A stretch of 64,000 bases of DNA, taken from assembly GCF_900177325.1 (NCBI RefSeq), contig NZ_FXBL01000004.1, positions 744,001-808,000 of the forward strand, given 5' to 3'. The position numbers and the translations under genes were made by a program. Positions 51,299 to 60,270 of the stretch are shown here, in pieces. Within the stretch, counting starts at the first letter, position 1, and each line of letters opens with the position of its first letter. The stretch comes from Mesorhizobium australicum (GTDB lineage: Bacteria > Pseudomonadota > Alphaproteobacteria > Rhizobiales > Rhizobiaceae). The notes beneath the pieces are model-generated. The model was not told where the DNA came from. It made no database searches and saw only the letters and a program-made list of their open reading frames with translations.

Positions 51299-53359
51299 AT
51301 GAGCCAGTCGAAGTCCGCCAGCGTCATGGATGCCGGCATCCTCATTCCCGCGATCGGCGGGGCATTTCGCAAGCTCGATCCCCGAACGCTTGCCAGGAAC
51401 CCGGTCATGTTCGTCGTGGCCGTGGTCTCGCTGCTGACGACCGTGCTTTTCCTCAAGGATCTGGCGGCCGGGGCCGAAGGCCTCGGCTTCTCGTTCCAGA
51501 TCATCCTCTGGCTGTGGTTCACGGTCCTGTTCGCCAATTTCGCAGAAGCCGTGGCGGAAGGCCGGGGCAAGGCCCAGGCGGATTCGCTCAAGCGATCGCG
51601 CACCGAGACCCAGGCCAAGCTGCTCACCAATGGCGGCCGGCAGGAGTTCACGACGGTGCCCGGCACCAGCCTCAAGGTCGGCGACCTGGTGCTGGTCGAG
51701 GCGGGCGACATCATCCCGTCCGACGGTGAGGTGGTCGAGGGTATCGCCTCGGTGAACGAGGCGGCGATCACCGGCGAATCCGCGCCCGTCATCCGCGAAT
51801 CCGGCGGCGACCGCTCGGCCGTAACAGGCGGCACGCAGGTCCTCTCCGACTGGATCAAGGTCAGGATCACGGCGGCCGCCGGCTCGACCTTCATCGACCG
51901 GATGATCGCGCTGGTGGAGGGCGCCGAGCGCCAGAAGACGCCGAACGAGATCGCCCTCAACATCCTGCTCGCCGCGATGACGCTGATCTTCGTGATGGCG
52001 GTGGCGACCATTCCCGCCTTTGCCTCCTACGCCGGCGGCGCCATTCCGATCGTCGTGCTGGTTGCCCTGTTCGTGACGCTGATACCGACCACGATCGGTG
52101 CGCTGCTGTCGGCCATCGGCATCGCCGGGATGGACCGGCTGGTGCGCTTCAACGTGCTCGCCATGTCCGGCCGCGCCGTCGAGGCGGCGGGCGACGTCGA
52201 CACGCTGCTGCTCGACAAGACCGGCACGATCACCCTCGGCAACCGCCAGGCGACCGAATTCAAGCCGGTGAAGGGCGTGACCGAGCAGGAACTGGCGGAT
52301 GCGGCGCAGCTGGCGTCGCTGGCGGACGAGACGCCCGAGGGACGCTCGATCGTCGTTCTCGCCAAGGACAAATACGGCATCCGCGCCCGCGACATGCAGA
52401 GCCTGCATGCGACCTTCGTGCCGTTCACGGCGCAGAGCCGCATGAGCGGCATCGACTTCGAAGGCTCGACCATCCGCAAGGGCGCCGTCGACGCCGTGCT
52501 GAAGTATATCGGGGAGACCGTGGCCGGGCGCCCGGAGGGCGGGGCCGTTCGCGATATCCAGGCCATCGCCGACGAGATCGCCAAGGCGGGCGGCACGCCG
52601 CTCGCCGTCGTGCGCGACAGCCGGCTGCTCGGCGTCGTCCATCTCAAGGACATCGTCAAGGGCGGCATCCGCGAGCGTTTCGCCGAGCTGCGCCGCATGG
52701 GCATCCGCACCATCATGATCACCGGCGACAATCCGATGACCGCAGCTGCGATCGCTGCCGAGGCCGGCGTCGACGACTTCCTCGCCCAGGCGACGCCCGA
52801 GAACAAGCTGACGCTGATCAGGGAGGAGCAGGCCAAGGGCAAGCTCGTCGCGATGTGCGGCGACGGCACCAACGACGCGCCGGCGCTGGCGCAGGCCGAT
52901 GTGGGCGTGGCGATGAACACCGGCACGGTCGCGGCCCGCGAAGCCGGCAACATGGTGGACCTCGACAGCGACCCGACAAAGCTGATCGAGATCGTCGAGA
53001 TCGGCAAGCAGCTGCTCATGACGCGCGGCTCGCTGACGACGTTCTCGATCGCCAACGACGTCGCGAAATACTTCGCCATCATCCCGGCGATGTTCATGAC
53101 GCTCTACCCGCAGCTCGGCGCGCTCAACATCATGGGGCTCGCTACACCGCAGAGCGCCATCCTGTCGGCGATCATCTTCAACGCGCTGATCATCATCGCG
53201 CTGATCCCGCTCGCCCTGAGGGGCGTTGCCTACAAGGCGATCGGCGCGGGCCCGCTGCTGCGGCGCAACCTGCTGATCTACGGCCTCGGCGGACTTATCG
53301 TGCCGTTCGCCGGCATCAAGCTCATCGACATCGTCGTCACAGCCCTCAACCTCGCCTGA
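51299..53359 (+). CDS. kdpB: Potassium-transporting ATPase ATP-binding subunit KdpB
   Basis: KdpB is the P-type ATPase that energises potassium uptake. The 686-residue product has the phosphorylation motif LLLDKTGT (Asp306), the A-domain TGES (158-161, whose Ser corresponds to the regulatory Ser162 of E. coli KdpB), and the hinge motif [18 protein letters not shown]. About seven membrane spans flank these domains. GGAG precedes the ATG. It precedes kdpA in this operon, the reverse of the usual kdpFABC order. Confidence 0.97.
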   Translation: MSQSKSASVMDAGILIPAIGGAFRKLDPRTLARNPVMFVVAVVSLLTTVLFLKDLAAGAEGLGFSFQIILWLWFTVLFANFAEAVAEGRGKAQADSLKRSRTETQAKLLTNGGRQEFTTVPGTSLKVGDLVLVEAGDIIPSDGEVVEGIASVNEAAITGESAPVIRESGGDRSAVTGGTQVLSDWIKVRITAAAGSTFIDRMIALVEGAERQKTPNEIALNILLAAMTLIFVMAVATIPAFASYAGGAIPIVVLVALFVTLIPTTIGALLSAIGIAGMDRLVRFNVLAMSGRAVEAAGDVDTLLLDKTGTITLGNRQATEFKPVKGVTEQELADAAQLASLADETPEGRSIVVLAKDKYGIRARDMQSLHATFVPFTAQSRMSGIDFEGSTIRKGAVDAVLKYIGETVAGRPEGGAVRDIQAIADEIAKAGGTPLAVVRDSRLLGVVHLKDIVKGGIRERFAELRRMGIRTIMITGDNPMTAAAIAAEAGVDDFLAQATPENKLTLIREEQAKGKLVAMCGDGTNDAPALAQADVGVAMNTGTVAAREAGNMVDLDSDPTKLIEIVEIGKQLLMTRGSLTTFSIANDVAKYFAIIPAMFMTLYPQLGALNIMGLATPQSAILSAIIFNALIIIALIPLALRGVAYKAIGAGPLLRRNLLIYGLGGLIVPFAGIKLIDIVVTALNLA

Positions 53360-53374
53360 CCGGGGAGCGCTTCC

Positions 53375-53455
53375 ATGACCATTCTCTACCTCGTTCTCGG
53401 CCTGATCATCTTCGCCCTGCTGTTCGCAATGGCCTCGGCGCTCGATCGCGCCTGA
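53375..53455 (+). CDS. KdpF-like micro-protein between kdpB and kdpA
   Basis: This 26-residue single-span peptide reads MTILYLVLGLIIFALLFAMA then SALDRA. GGGGAG lies upstream and the gene sits 15 bases after kdpB and 15 before kdpA. Similar short membrane peptides ending in a charged 'ERL/DRA'-like tail are found before kdp genes in other proteobacteria. It may be a second KdpF-type stabiliser. Too short for most gene finders. Confidence 0.65.
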   Translation: MTILYLVLGLIIFALLFAMASALDRA

Positions 53456-53470
53456 TGCGGAGTCATTCCA

Positions 53471-55147
53471 ATGCTGCAAGCCATACTTTTCGTCGTTCTC
53501 ATCCTCGGCGTCACCGCGCTGATCTCCTGGCCACTCGGGCGCTACATGCGCTGGGCGATGGATCCCTCGGAGTCCGCGGGTGAGGCCAGGCGTTTCACCT
53601 CGCTCTTCCAGTCGATCGGCGGCGCGCTCACGCGGGACGGCCAGGACTGGAAGCGCTACGCCCTGTCCCTGCTGACGTTCAATGTGGTGATGTTCGTCGT
53701 CACCTTCTCGATCCTTGCGCTGCAGCAGTACCTGCCGCTGAATCCGGACGCCAAGGAAGCGCTCGACCCCAGCCTGATCTTCAACACGGCGGCATCGTTC
53801 ACGACCAACACCAACCTGCAGCACTATTCCGGCGAGGTCTCGCTGAGTTATCTCGCCCAGCTCGCGGCGCTGATGTGGCTGCAGTTCGTGTCGGCAGCCG
53901 TCGGCATCGCCGTGCTCGCGGCGCTTGCCCGCGGGCTGGCCGGCCGCAAGCTCGGCAACTTCTTCGTGGACGTGCAGCGGGCGACGTTCCTCGTCCTGCT
54001 TCCGGTCGCCTTCGTGGTCGCCCTGCTGCTGGTCGCCACCGGCGTGCCGATGACCTTCAACGGCTCGGTCGTCGCGACTACGCTCGAGGGCGTGCAGCAG
54101 ACGATCGCCCGCGGTCCGGTGGCGGCCTTCGTGTCGATCAAGCAGCTTGGAACCAATGGCGGCGGCTTCTTCGGCCCGAACAGCACACATCCGCTCGAGA
54201 ACCCGACCTTCTGGTCGAACGTGATCGAGACCGTCGCGATCATCCTCATCCCGATGGCCTGCGTCTGGATGTTCGGCCGCATCATCGGCCGCATGAGGCA
54301 TGCCGGCGTCCTGTTCGCCGTGATGCTTCTGCTGATGGGCGCGCGCATCGTCGGTGCGGTGGCCTTCGAGACGGCGCCCACCCAGGCCTTCGCCTCGCTG
54401 CCGATCACGCAGGACGTTGGAAACCTCGAAGGCAAGGAACTGCGCTTCGGAGCCTCCGCTGGCCCGCTCTGGGCGGTGCTGACGACCTCCACCAGCAACG
54501 GCTCGGTCAACGCGATGCACGACAGCCTGAATCCGCTCACGGGCCTGATGCCGATGATCGGCATGTGGCTGAACGAGGACTTCGGCGGCGTCGGCGTCGG
54601 CATGGTGAACATGTTTCTCTACATCATCGTCGGCGTCTTCATCGCCGGCATGATGATCGGGCGCACGCCGGAATATCTCGGCTGGCGGGTCGAGGCGCGC
54701 GAGGTGAAGTTTGCCATGCTGGGCCTTCTGGCGCACGGCTTCTTCATCCTCGTCGGCACGGCGATCTTCGCCGCGACGCCATGGGGTGCGGCGACGCTGA
54801 ACAATATCGGGCCGCACGGCTTCAGCGAGATCCTTTACGAGTTCTCGTCGGCGACGGCGAACAACGGCTCCGGTTTCGAGGGTCTCGGCGACGCCACGCC
54901 GGCATGGAACATCGCCACCGGCGCCGTCATGCTGCTTGCCCGGTTCATCCCGATCATCCTGCCCCTGGCGATCGTCGGGTCGCTCTCCGCCAAGCGGCGC
55001 GCGACCGAATCGAGCGGCACGCTCTCGGTGGAGGACGGCACCTTCGCCGGCATGCTGACGGCCACCGTGGTGATCGTCGGCGCGCTGACCTTCTTTCCCG
55101 CGGCGACGCTCGGCCCCATCGCCGAACACGTCATCTCCATGAACTGA
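53471..55147 (+). CDS. kdpA: Potassium-transporting ATPase potassium-binding subunit KdpA
   Basis: KdpA is the channel-like K+ selectivity subunit. The 558-residue product has about 10 membrane spans and the four filter loops, including 'FNTAASFTTNTNLQHYSGE', KQLGTNGGGFFGPNSTHP, STSNGSVNAMHDSL and ATANNGSGFEGL. All look intact. It begins 15 bases after the 26-residue micro-protein gene and 15 bases before kdpC. It follows kdpB rather than preceding it. Confidence 0.97.
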   Translation: MLQAILFVVLILGVTALISWPLGRYMRWAMDPSESAGEARRFTSLFQSIGGALTRDGQDWKRYALSLLTFNVVMFVVTFSILALQQYLPLNPDAKEALDPSLIFNTAASFTTNTNLQHYSGEVSLSYLAQLAALMWLQFVSAAVGIAVLAALARGLAGRKLGNFFVDVQRATFLVLLPVAFVVALLLVATGVPMTFNGSVVATTLEGVQQTIARGPVAAFVSIKQLGTNGGGFFGPNSTHPLENPTFWSNVIETVAIILIPMACVWMFGRIIGRMRHAGVLFAVMLLLMGARIVGAVAFETAPTQAFASLPITQDVGNLEGKELRFGASAGPLWAVLTTSTSNGSVNAMHDSLNPLTGLMPMIGMWLNEDFGGVGVGMVNMFLYIIVGVFIAGMMIGRTPEYLGWRVEAREVKFAMLGLLAHGFFILVGTAIFAATPWGAATLNNIGPHGFSEILYEFSSATANNGSGFEGLGDATPAWNIATGAVMLLARFIPIILPLAIVGSLSAKRRATESSGTLSVEDGTFAGMLTATVVIVGALTFFPAATLGPIAEHVISMN

Positions 55148-55162
55148 CAGGAGACAGCGATT

Positions 55163-55726
55163 ATGGACTCCCTCCTCGCAAGCATCCGCATCGGCGTGGC
55201 GACCATGGCGATCTGCGCCGGCGTCTACACGGCCGCGGTCTGGGGCGTGGCGCAGGCGCTCACCCCGGCCACCGCCGAAGGCTCGCTCGTCGCCAAGCCG
55301 GACGGCACGGTGATCGGCAGCAGCCAGATCGCCCAGGCATTTACGCAGCCGGGCTATTTCTGGCCGCGCCCGTCGGCGGTTTCGTACAACGCGGCCGGCG
55401 CCGGCGGCTCGAACAAGTCGCCGACCGGCCCCGACCTTGCCGCGCGCGCGGCCGAGACGGTGGCCGCCTATGGCGCGACGCCCGCCAATCCGCTGCCGGC
55501 CGAGCTCGCAGCTGCGTCGGGCGCCGGGCTCGACCCGCACATCACCGAACGGGGCGCGCTCTATCAGGTGCCGCGCGTCGCGCAGGCGCGCGGCGTCCCG
55601 GCGGCGCAGATCGAGGCCATGATCCGCGACCGTGCCTTTGCGCCGGGCGGTTTCGTCACGCCCGACCGCATCGTCAACGTGCTGGAGCTCAACCTGGCCC
55701 TCGATGGCATGTCAGGGAAGCAATAG
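55163..55726 (+). CDS. kdpC: Potassium-transporting ATPase subunit KdpC
   Basis: KdpC is a periplasm-facing accessory subunit that increases ATP affinity. The 187-residue product has one N-terminal span (IGVATMAICAGVYTAAVWGV) and the family motifs 'AFTQPGYFWPRPSAVSYNA' and 'GAGLDPHITERGALYQVPRV'. It lies between kdpA (15-base gap) and kdpD (42-base gap). Confidence 0.96.
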   Translation: MDSLLASIRIGVATMAICAGVYTAAVWGVAQALTPATAEGSLVAKPDGTVIGSSQIAQAFTQPGYFWPRPSAVSYNAAGAGGSNKSPTGPDLAARAAETVAAYGATPANPLPAELAAASGAGLDPHITERGALYQVPRVAQARGVPAAQIEAMIRDRAFAPGGFVTPDRIVNVLELNLALDGMSGKQ

Positions 55727-55768
55727 CCGCAATTCCGCAATCGCCCGAGAGCGGATAGAAAGCAGGAC

Positions 55769-58471
55769 ATGAGCCGCGACGACCTGCGAGACGACGACAA
55801 ACGGCCTTCCCCGGACGCGCTTCTGGAGAAGGCGGAGCAGGAGATGCGCGGCCGCCTGAAGATCTTCTTCGGCGCAGCGCCCGGCGTCGGCAAGACCTAC
55901 GAGATGCTGATGTCCGGCCGGGCGCGCAAGTCCGACGGCGTGGACGTGGTGATCGGGGTCGTGGAGACGCACGGGCGCAAGGAGACGCTGGCCCTGGTCG
56001 AAGGGTTCGAGGTGATCCCGCGCGCCGGGATCTCCTACAAGGGGCAGCGGCTCGAGGAGATGGACCTCGACGCGATCCTGGAGCGGCGGCCGCAACTCGT
56101 GCTCGTCGACGAGCTGGCGCACACCAATGCGCCGGGCAGCCGCCATCCGAAGCGCTATCTCGACGTGCTGGAACTGCTCGACCGGGGCATCGACGTCTAC
56201 ACAACCCTCAACGTGCAGCATGTCGAGAGCCTGAACGACGTCATCGCGCAGATCACCCGGATCAAGGTGCGCGAAACGGTGCCGGATTCGGTGATCGACA
56301 GAGCCGACGACGTCGAGATCATCGACCTCACGCCGGACGACCTGATCAAGCGGCTGCACGAGGGCAAGGTCTACCTGCCCAAGACCGCCAAGCGGGCGAT
56401 CGAGAACTATTTCTCGCCGGGCAACCTCACCGCGCTGCGCGAACTCGCGCTGCGGCGTACCGCACAGCGGGTCGACGAGCAGCTGCTGTCCCACATGCAG
56501 GCTCACGCCATCCACGGTCCGTGGGCGGCCGGGGAGCGGGTGCTCGTCTGTGTGGACGAGAGCGCGCGTGGCGCCGCACTCGTGCGCTATGCCCGGCGGC
56601 AGGCCGACCGGCTGCGCGCGCCCTGGGCGGCACTCTACATCGAATCGCCGCACGCGGCCGCCCTGTCGGAGGCCGACAAGGACCGCGTCGCGGCAAATCT
56701 GAGGCTGGCCGAACAGCTTGGCGGCGACGCGATCACGCTGCCCGGCCAGGACATCGCCGGCGAGATCCTGCGCTACGCGGCGGCCAACAATTACAGCCAT
56801 GTGATCATCGGCAGGTCCGACAAGCCGCGCTGGCGCGAGGTCTTCGAAGGTTCGGTGTCGCATGACCTCATCCGCCATGCGGGCGACATCAGCGTGCACG
56901 TCATCTCGGGCAAGGAGCGCGAGGCGCTGCCGGCGCGCGGGGTGGCGCCGGTCGACGCTCGGCGGCCGCCGAGCTTGCGGCCCTATGTCTTCAGCCTGGC
57001 CTATGTCGGGATCGCGGCGGCCTTCGGCATGCTGCTCTCCAGAACGCTGGACGTGCGCAACATCGCGCTCGTCTTCCTGATGGCGGTGTTGACCTCGGCG
57101 GCGACGGCGGGCCTGTGGCCAGCGCTGTTCGCCTCTGTCGTGGGCGCGCTCGCCTTCAATTTCCTCTTCCTCGACCCGCGCTACACGTTCACGATCAGCG
57201 ACCCCGAAAGCGTCATCGCCTTCGGCTTCTTCCTGGGTGCGGCGGTGATCGCCAGCAACCTGACCGCGCGCGTGCACCGGCAGGCAGCGGCGGCGCGGCT
57301 GCGGGCACGGACGACGGAGGACCTTTACCTCTTTTCGAAGAAGCTCGCCGGCACCGGCACGCTGGACGACGTGCTGTGGGCCACGGCGCATCAGATCGCG
57401 GCCATGCTGAAGGTTCGCGTCGTCATCCTGCTTCCCGAGGGCGACACGATCGCGGTCAAGGCGGGCTATCCGCCCGACGACACGCTGGTCGACGCGGACA
57501 TCGCGGCCGCCCGCTGGGCGTGGGAGCACAACCGCCCGGCCGGGCGCGGGGCGGACACGCTGCCGGGCGCCAGGCGTCTCTATCTTCCGCTCAGGACAGG
57601 GCGCACCGCCGTCGGCGTGATCGGCCTCGACAACGACCGGCAGGGGCCGCTGCTGACGCCCGAGCAGCAGCGCCTGTTCGATGCGCTGGCCGACCAGGCG
57701 GCAGTGGCGATCGAGCGCATCCAGCTCGTCGCCGACGTCGACAAGGCGAGGCTCGCCGCGGAAGCCGACAAGCTGCGCTCGGCGCTGCTCACATCGATCT
57801 CGCATGACCTGAAGACGCCGCTGGCGGCGATCATGGGAGCGGCCGGCACGATGAGGGACTATTCGGCGATCTCGGAAACCGACCGCGCAGATCTGCTGGC
57901 GACGATCGTGGACGAGTCCGAGCGGCTGAACCGCTTCATCGCCAACCTGCTGGACATGACGCGCCTGGAGAGCGGGGCGACGGAGCCGAATACATCGCTC
58001 CATTATGTCGGCGACATCGTCGGCAGCGCGCTGCGCCGGGCGGAGAAGATCATGGCCGGGCACAGGACGGAAATCGACATCCCGCGCGATCTGCCGATGC
58101 TGCGGATCGACCCGGTTCTGTTCGAGCAAGTGCTGTTCAACCTGCTGGACAATGCAGCGAAATACGCGCCTTCCGGGTCCACGGTGCTCATCCGGGCGCG
58201 GACGGACGACGGATCGGTCGTCCTCGACGTGCTCGATGAAGGGCCGGGTATCCCGCCACAGGACCTGGAGCGTGTCTTCGATACCTTCTACCGTGTGCGC
58301 AAGACGGACCACGTGCGCGCCGGCACCGGGCTCGGCCTGCCCATCTGCCGCGGCTTCGTCGAGGCGATGGGCGGCACGATCTCGGCCGCCAACAGGCGCG
58401 ACAGGTCGGGCGCGGTGTTCACCATCAGGCTGCCGCTGCCGGCGACGGCCGGCCCGGAGGAGACCAAATGA
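55769..58471 (+). CDS. kdpD: Osmosensitive K+ channel sensor histidine kinase KdpD
   Basis: This 900-residue inner-membrane sensor kinase controls kdp expression. The N-terminal KdpD domain has a Walker A-like GAAPGVGKT (about 35-43) and LVDELAHTN (Walker B). A Usp domain (about 250-375), four membrane spans (about 400-500), a GAF domain (about 520-655) and the kinase core with phospho-acceptor His679 in SISHDLKTPL and ATPase motifs follow. The stop overlaps the kdpE start by 4 bases. In E. coli, unphosphorylated EIIA-Ntr binds KdpD; an EIIA-Ntr homologue lies just downstream. Confidence 0.96.
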   Translation: MSRDDLRDDDKRPSPDALLEKAEQEMRGRLKIFFGAAPGVGKTYEMLMSGRARKSDGVDVVIGVVETHGRKETLALVEGFEVIPRAGISYKGQRLEEMDLDAILERRPQLVLVDELAHTNAPGSRHPKRYLDVLELLDRGIDVYTTLNVQHVESLNDVIAQITRIKVRETVPDSVIDRADDVEIIDLTPDDLIKRLHEGKVYLPKTAKRAIENYFSPGNLTALRELALRRTAQRVDEQLLSHMQAHAIHGPWAAGERVLVCVDESARGAALVRYARRQADRLRAPWAALYIESPHAAALSEADKDRVAANLRLAEQLGGDAITLPGQDIAGEILRYAAANNYSHVIIGRSDKPRWREVFEGSVSHDLIRHAGDISVHVISGKEREALPARGVAPVDARRPPSLRPYVFSLAYVGIAAAFGMLLSRTLDVRNIALVFLMAVLTSAATAGLWPALFASVVGALAFNFLFLDPRYTFTISDPESVIAFGFFLGAAVIASNLTARVHRQAAAARLRARTTEDLYLFSKKLAGTGTLDDVLWATAHQIAAMLKVRVVILLPEGDTIAVKAGYPPDDTLVDADIAAARWAWEHNRPAGRGADTLPGARRLYLPLRTGRTAVGVIGLDNDRQGPLLTPEQQRLFDALADQAAVAIERIQLVADVDKARLAAEADKLRSALLTSISHDLKTPLAAIMGAAGTMRDYSAISETDRADLLATIVDESERLNRFIANLLDMTRLESGATEPNTSLHYVGDIVGSALRRAEKIMAGHRTEIDIPRDLPMLRIDPVLFEQVLFNLLDNAAKYAPSGSTVLIRARTDDGSVVLDVLDEGPGIPPQDLERVFDTFYRVRKTDHVRAGTGLGLPICRGFVEAMGGTISAANRRDRSGAVFTIRLPLPATAGPEETK

Positions 58472-59187
58472 GCATTTCGGCCGTGACGATCCTGGTCGTC
58501 GACGACGAACCGCCGATCCGCAAGCTCCTGCGCGTCGGCCTGACAAGCGAAGGCTATGCGGTCGTCGAGGCATCGAACGCGCGAACGGCGATCGAGAGCG
58601 TCGCACACGAGCGGCCGGATCTGATCCTGCTCGATCTCGGCCTGCCGGACATGTCGGGTCACGACCTCCTGGCGAGATGGCGCGGCGAGGGGATCGAGCT
58701 GCCGGTCGTCATCCTGTCCAGTCGAACCGACGAGAACGGCATCGTGCGGGCGCTGGAGCAGGGCGCGGACGACTACGTCACCAAGCCGTTCGGCATGAAG
58801 GAACTGGCGGCGCGCATCCGCGTCGCGCTGCGCCACCGGCTCCAGCAGCAGGGAGAGCGGCCGGTGTTCCACACCGGCGAGCTCTCGGTCGACCTGGTCA
58901 AGCGCATCGTCAAGGTGGCGGGCAAGGACGTGAAACTGTCGCCGAAGGAATACGACATCCTGCGCATCCTCGTGCAGCATGCGGGCAAGGTGATCACCCA
59001 CCAGCATCTCCTGCACCAGGTGTGGGGGGGCTCCGCCGACGTGCAGTACCTGCGCGTCTATGTGCGCCAGCTTCGGCAGAAGATCGAGCGCAGCCCGGAC
59101 GATCCGTACTACATCACGACCGAGACCGGCGTCGGCTACAGGCTGCGGGAAGCCGACCCCGAGCAGCCGGTGGGACCGGCCGGCTGA
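58468..59187 (+). CDS. kdpE: Two-component response regulator KdpE
   Basis: This 239-residue OmpR/PhoB-type regulator has a receiver domain (Asp12, Asp13 acidic pocket, phospho-acceptor Asp56 in LLDLGLPDMSG, conserved Lys in DYVTKPFG) and a winged-helix DNA-binding domain (about 135-232, 'VQYLRVYVRQLRQKIE'). It is the partner of KdpD and should activate the kdp promoter upstream of kdpF. Confidence 0.96.
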   Translation: MSISAVTILVVDDEPPIRKLLRVGLTSEGYAVVEASNARTAIESVAHERPDLILLDLGLPDMSGHDLLARWRGEGIELPVVILSSRTDENGIVRALEQGADDYVTKPFGMKELAARIRVALRHRLQQQGERPVFHTGELSVDLVKRIVKVAGKDVKLSPKEYDILRILVQHAGKVITHQHLLHQVWGGSADVQYLRVYVRQLRQKIERSPDDPYYITTETGVGYRLREADPEQPVGPAG

Positions 59188-59216
59188 CGCCCAGGCAAGC
59201 CGAGAGAGAGCGACCC

Positions 59217-59669
59217 ATGATGATCTCGCAATGCATCAGGCCGGCCCATGCCGTGCTTGATCTGGACGCCGGCTCGAAGACGGACCTGCTCAAGGCGCTG
59301 GCGGAAAAGGCAGGGCAACACCTCAACGTCGCAAGCGACGACATATTCGCCGCGCTGGCGTCGCGCGAAAGGGTCGGCTCGACGGGTATCGGCGAGGGCG
59401 TTGCCATACCGCATGCGCCCGTCGCCGGCGTGACGCAGCCCTTTGGGATGGTGGCACGGCTCGCCGAGCCGATCGACTTCGACGCCATCGACGAGATGCC
59501 GGTCGACATCGTCTGCCTCGTGCTGACCCCGCCCGAGAAGGTAGCGACCTGCCTGAACCTCCTGTCGCGGATCGCAAGGCAGTTCAGGGCGCCGGGCGTG
59601 CTGGACAGGGCGCGCGCGGCGAGACGTCCCGAAGAGCTCTACGCAGCGCTCACCCGGGACGACCATTGA
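59217..59669 (+). CDS. PTS EIIA (EIIA-Ntr/PtsN-like) protein linked to kdp
   Basis: This 150-residue cytoplasmic EIIA domain of the fructose/nitrogen PTS family has the phospho-acceptor His66 in GEGVAIPHAPV. GAGAGAG precedes the ATG. It lies 29 bases after kdpE in the same direction and likely belongs to the kdp operon. EIIA-Ntr of E. coli and rhizobia influences potassium uptake through KdpD, so a dedicated copy here fits as a regulatory input. It may be a paralogue of the main ptsN, which is usually near rpoN. Confidence 0.85.
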   Translation: MMISQCIRPAHAVLDLDAGSKTDLLKALAEKAGQHLNVASDDIFAALASRERVGSTGIGEGVAIPHAPVAGVTQPFGMVARLAEPIDFDAIDEMPVDIVCLVLTPPEKVATCLNLLSRIARQFRAPGVLDRARAARRPEELYAALTRDDH

Positions 59670-59724
59670 GCGGTGTCCGCGCGTCTGAGGATGCGCAGGC
59701 ACCGTGGAATCGCGCTTCGCGAAC

Positions 59725-60081
59725 TCAGTTCGCGGGGACCGGGCAGGCCATGTCGCCTTCCTGGCAGCTCAGATAGCCGTTGAAATTGCCGATGCGGACC
59801 TTGGTCAGGTCGCTGAGGCAAGCCTCAAGCACTTCGCGATAAACGCTGCCGCCTTCCACGCCGGAGGCCGAGAAGGCGCATTCGGCGTCGCGGAAGGCAA
59901 CCCAGGCGCGCTGGGCCTTGATCAGCTGCTGCTTCGTCGCGTGGTCGTTGATCAGGCGGGATTCGATCTTCTGGTAGAGCCTGTTCAGCTCCGCATCCGC
60001 GGCGGCGTAGGTGTCCTGGGCGGCAGCCGGCCACGCGGCGGCCAGGAGGAGGATGGATGCAAGAGCCGTGCGCCGAAGCAT
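59725..60081 (-). CDS. Lysozyme inhibitor LprI family protein
   Basis: This 118-residue exported protein has a signal peptide (MLRRTALASILLLAAAWPAAA) and the LprI/DUF1311 pattern: AELNRLYQKIESRL, 'QQLIKAQRAWVAFRDAECAF' and a C-terminal cysteine-containing strand. The cysteines (Cys69, Cys89, Cys106, Cys113) likely form disulfides. Family members such as mycobacterial LprI inhibit lysozyme, though most are untested. The ATG at 60081 marks the signal peptide; the frame is open far upstream but that is a shadow of the opposite-strand hydroxylase gene. Confidence 0.85.
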   Translation of the reverse strand: MLRRTALASILLLAAAWPAAAQDTYAAADAELNRLYQKIESRLINDHATKQQLIKAQRAWVAFRDAECAFSASGVEGGSVYREVLEACLSDLTKVRIGNFNGYLSCQEGDMACPVPAN

Positions 60082-60231
60082 GGAAGAACTCCCTTTATAT
60101 CTGATTCGCCGGTCTACCTTAGCCCGGATCGGCGGCGGAACGAGAGCGTCCGCGCGTGTTTCGGCGAGAGATGAACCAGTATGCGCACTCGGACGGGCAA
60201 GGCCGCGACAGGCCCTTGATTTAATCATAGA

Positions 60232-60241
60232 TATGCGCATA
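60232..60241. promoter_or_regulatory. Palindrome TATGCGCATA upstream of the gentisate operon
   Basis: A perfect 10-base dyad lies in an AT-rich stretch 30 bases before the first gene of the aromatic operon. Its position overlaps the expected promoter and suits a MarR-type repressor such as the one encoded in the operon. Binding is not shown by sequence. Confidence 0.4.
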
Positions 60242-60270
60242 ATACTGACTAATTGGCATGGGAGGATCGA

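Noticed and set aside
51281..55540. A 1419-codon open frame on the minus strand antisense to kdpB and kdpA
   Set aside because: It is a codon-phase shadow of the real genes: composition is dominated by Arg, His, Asp and Gly with no domain pattern, while the plus strand encodes intact KdpB and KdpA.
55712..58606. A 964-codon open frame antisense to kdpD
   Set aside because: Same shadow effect in GC-rich DNA; the opposite strand carries a complete KdpD with all motifs.
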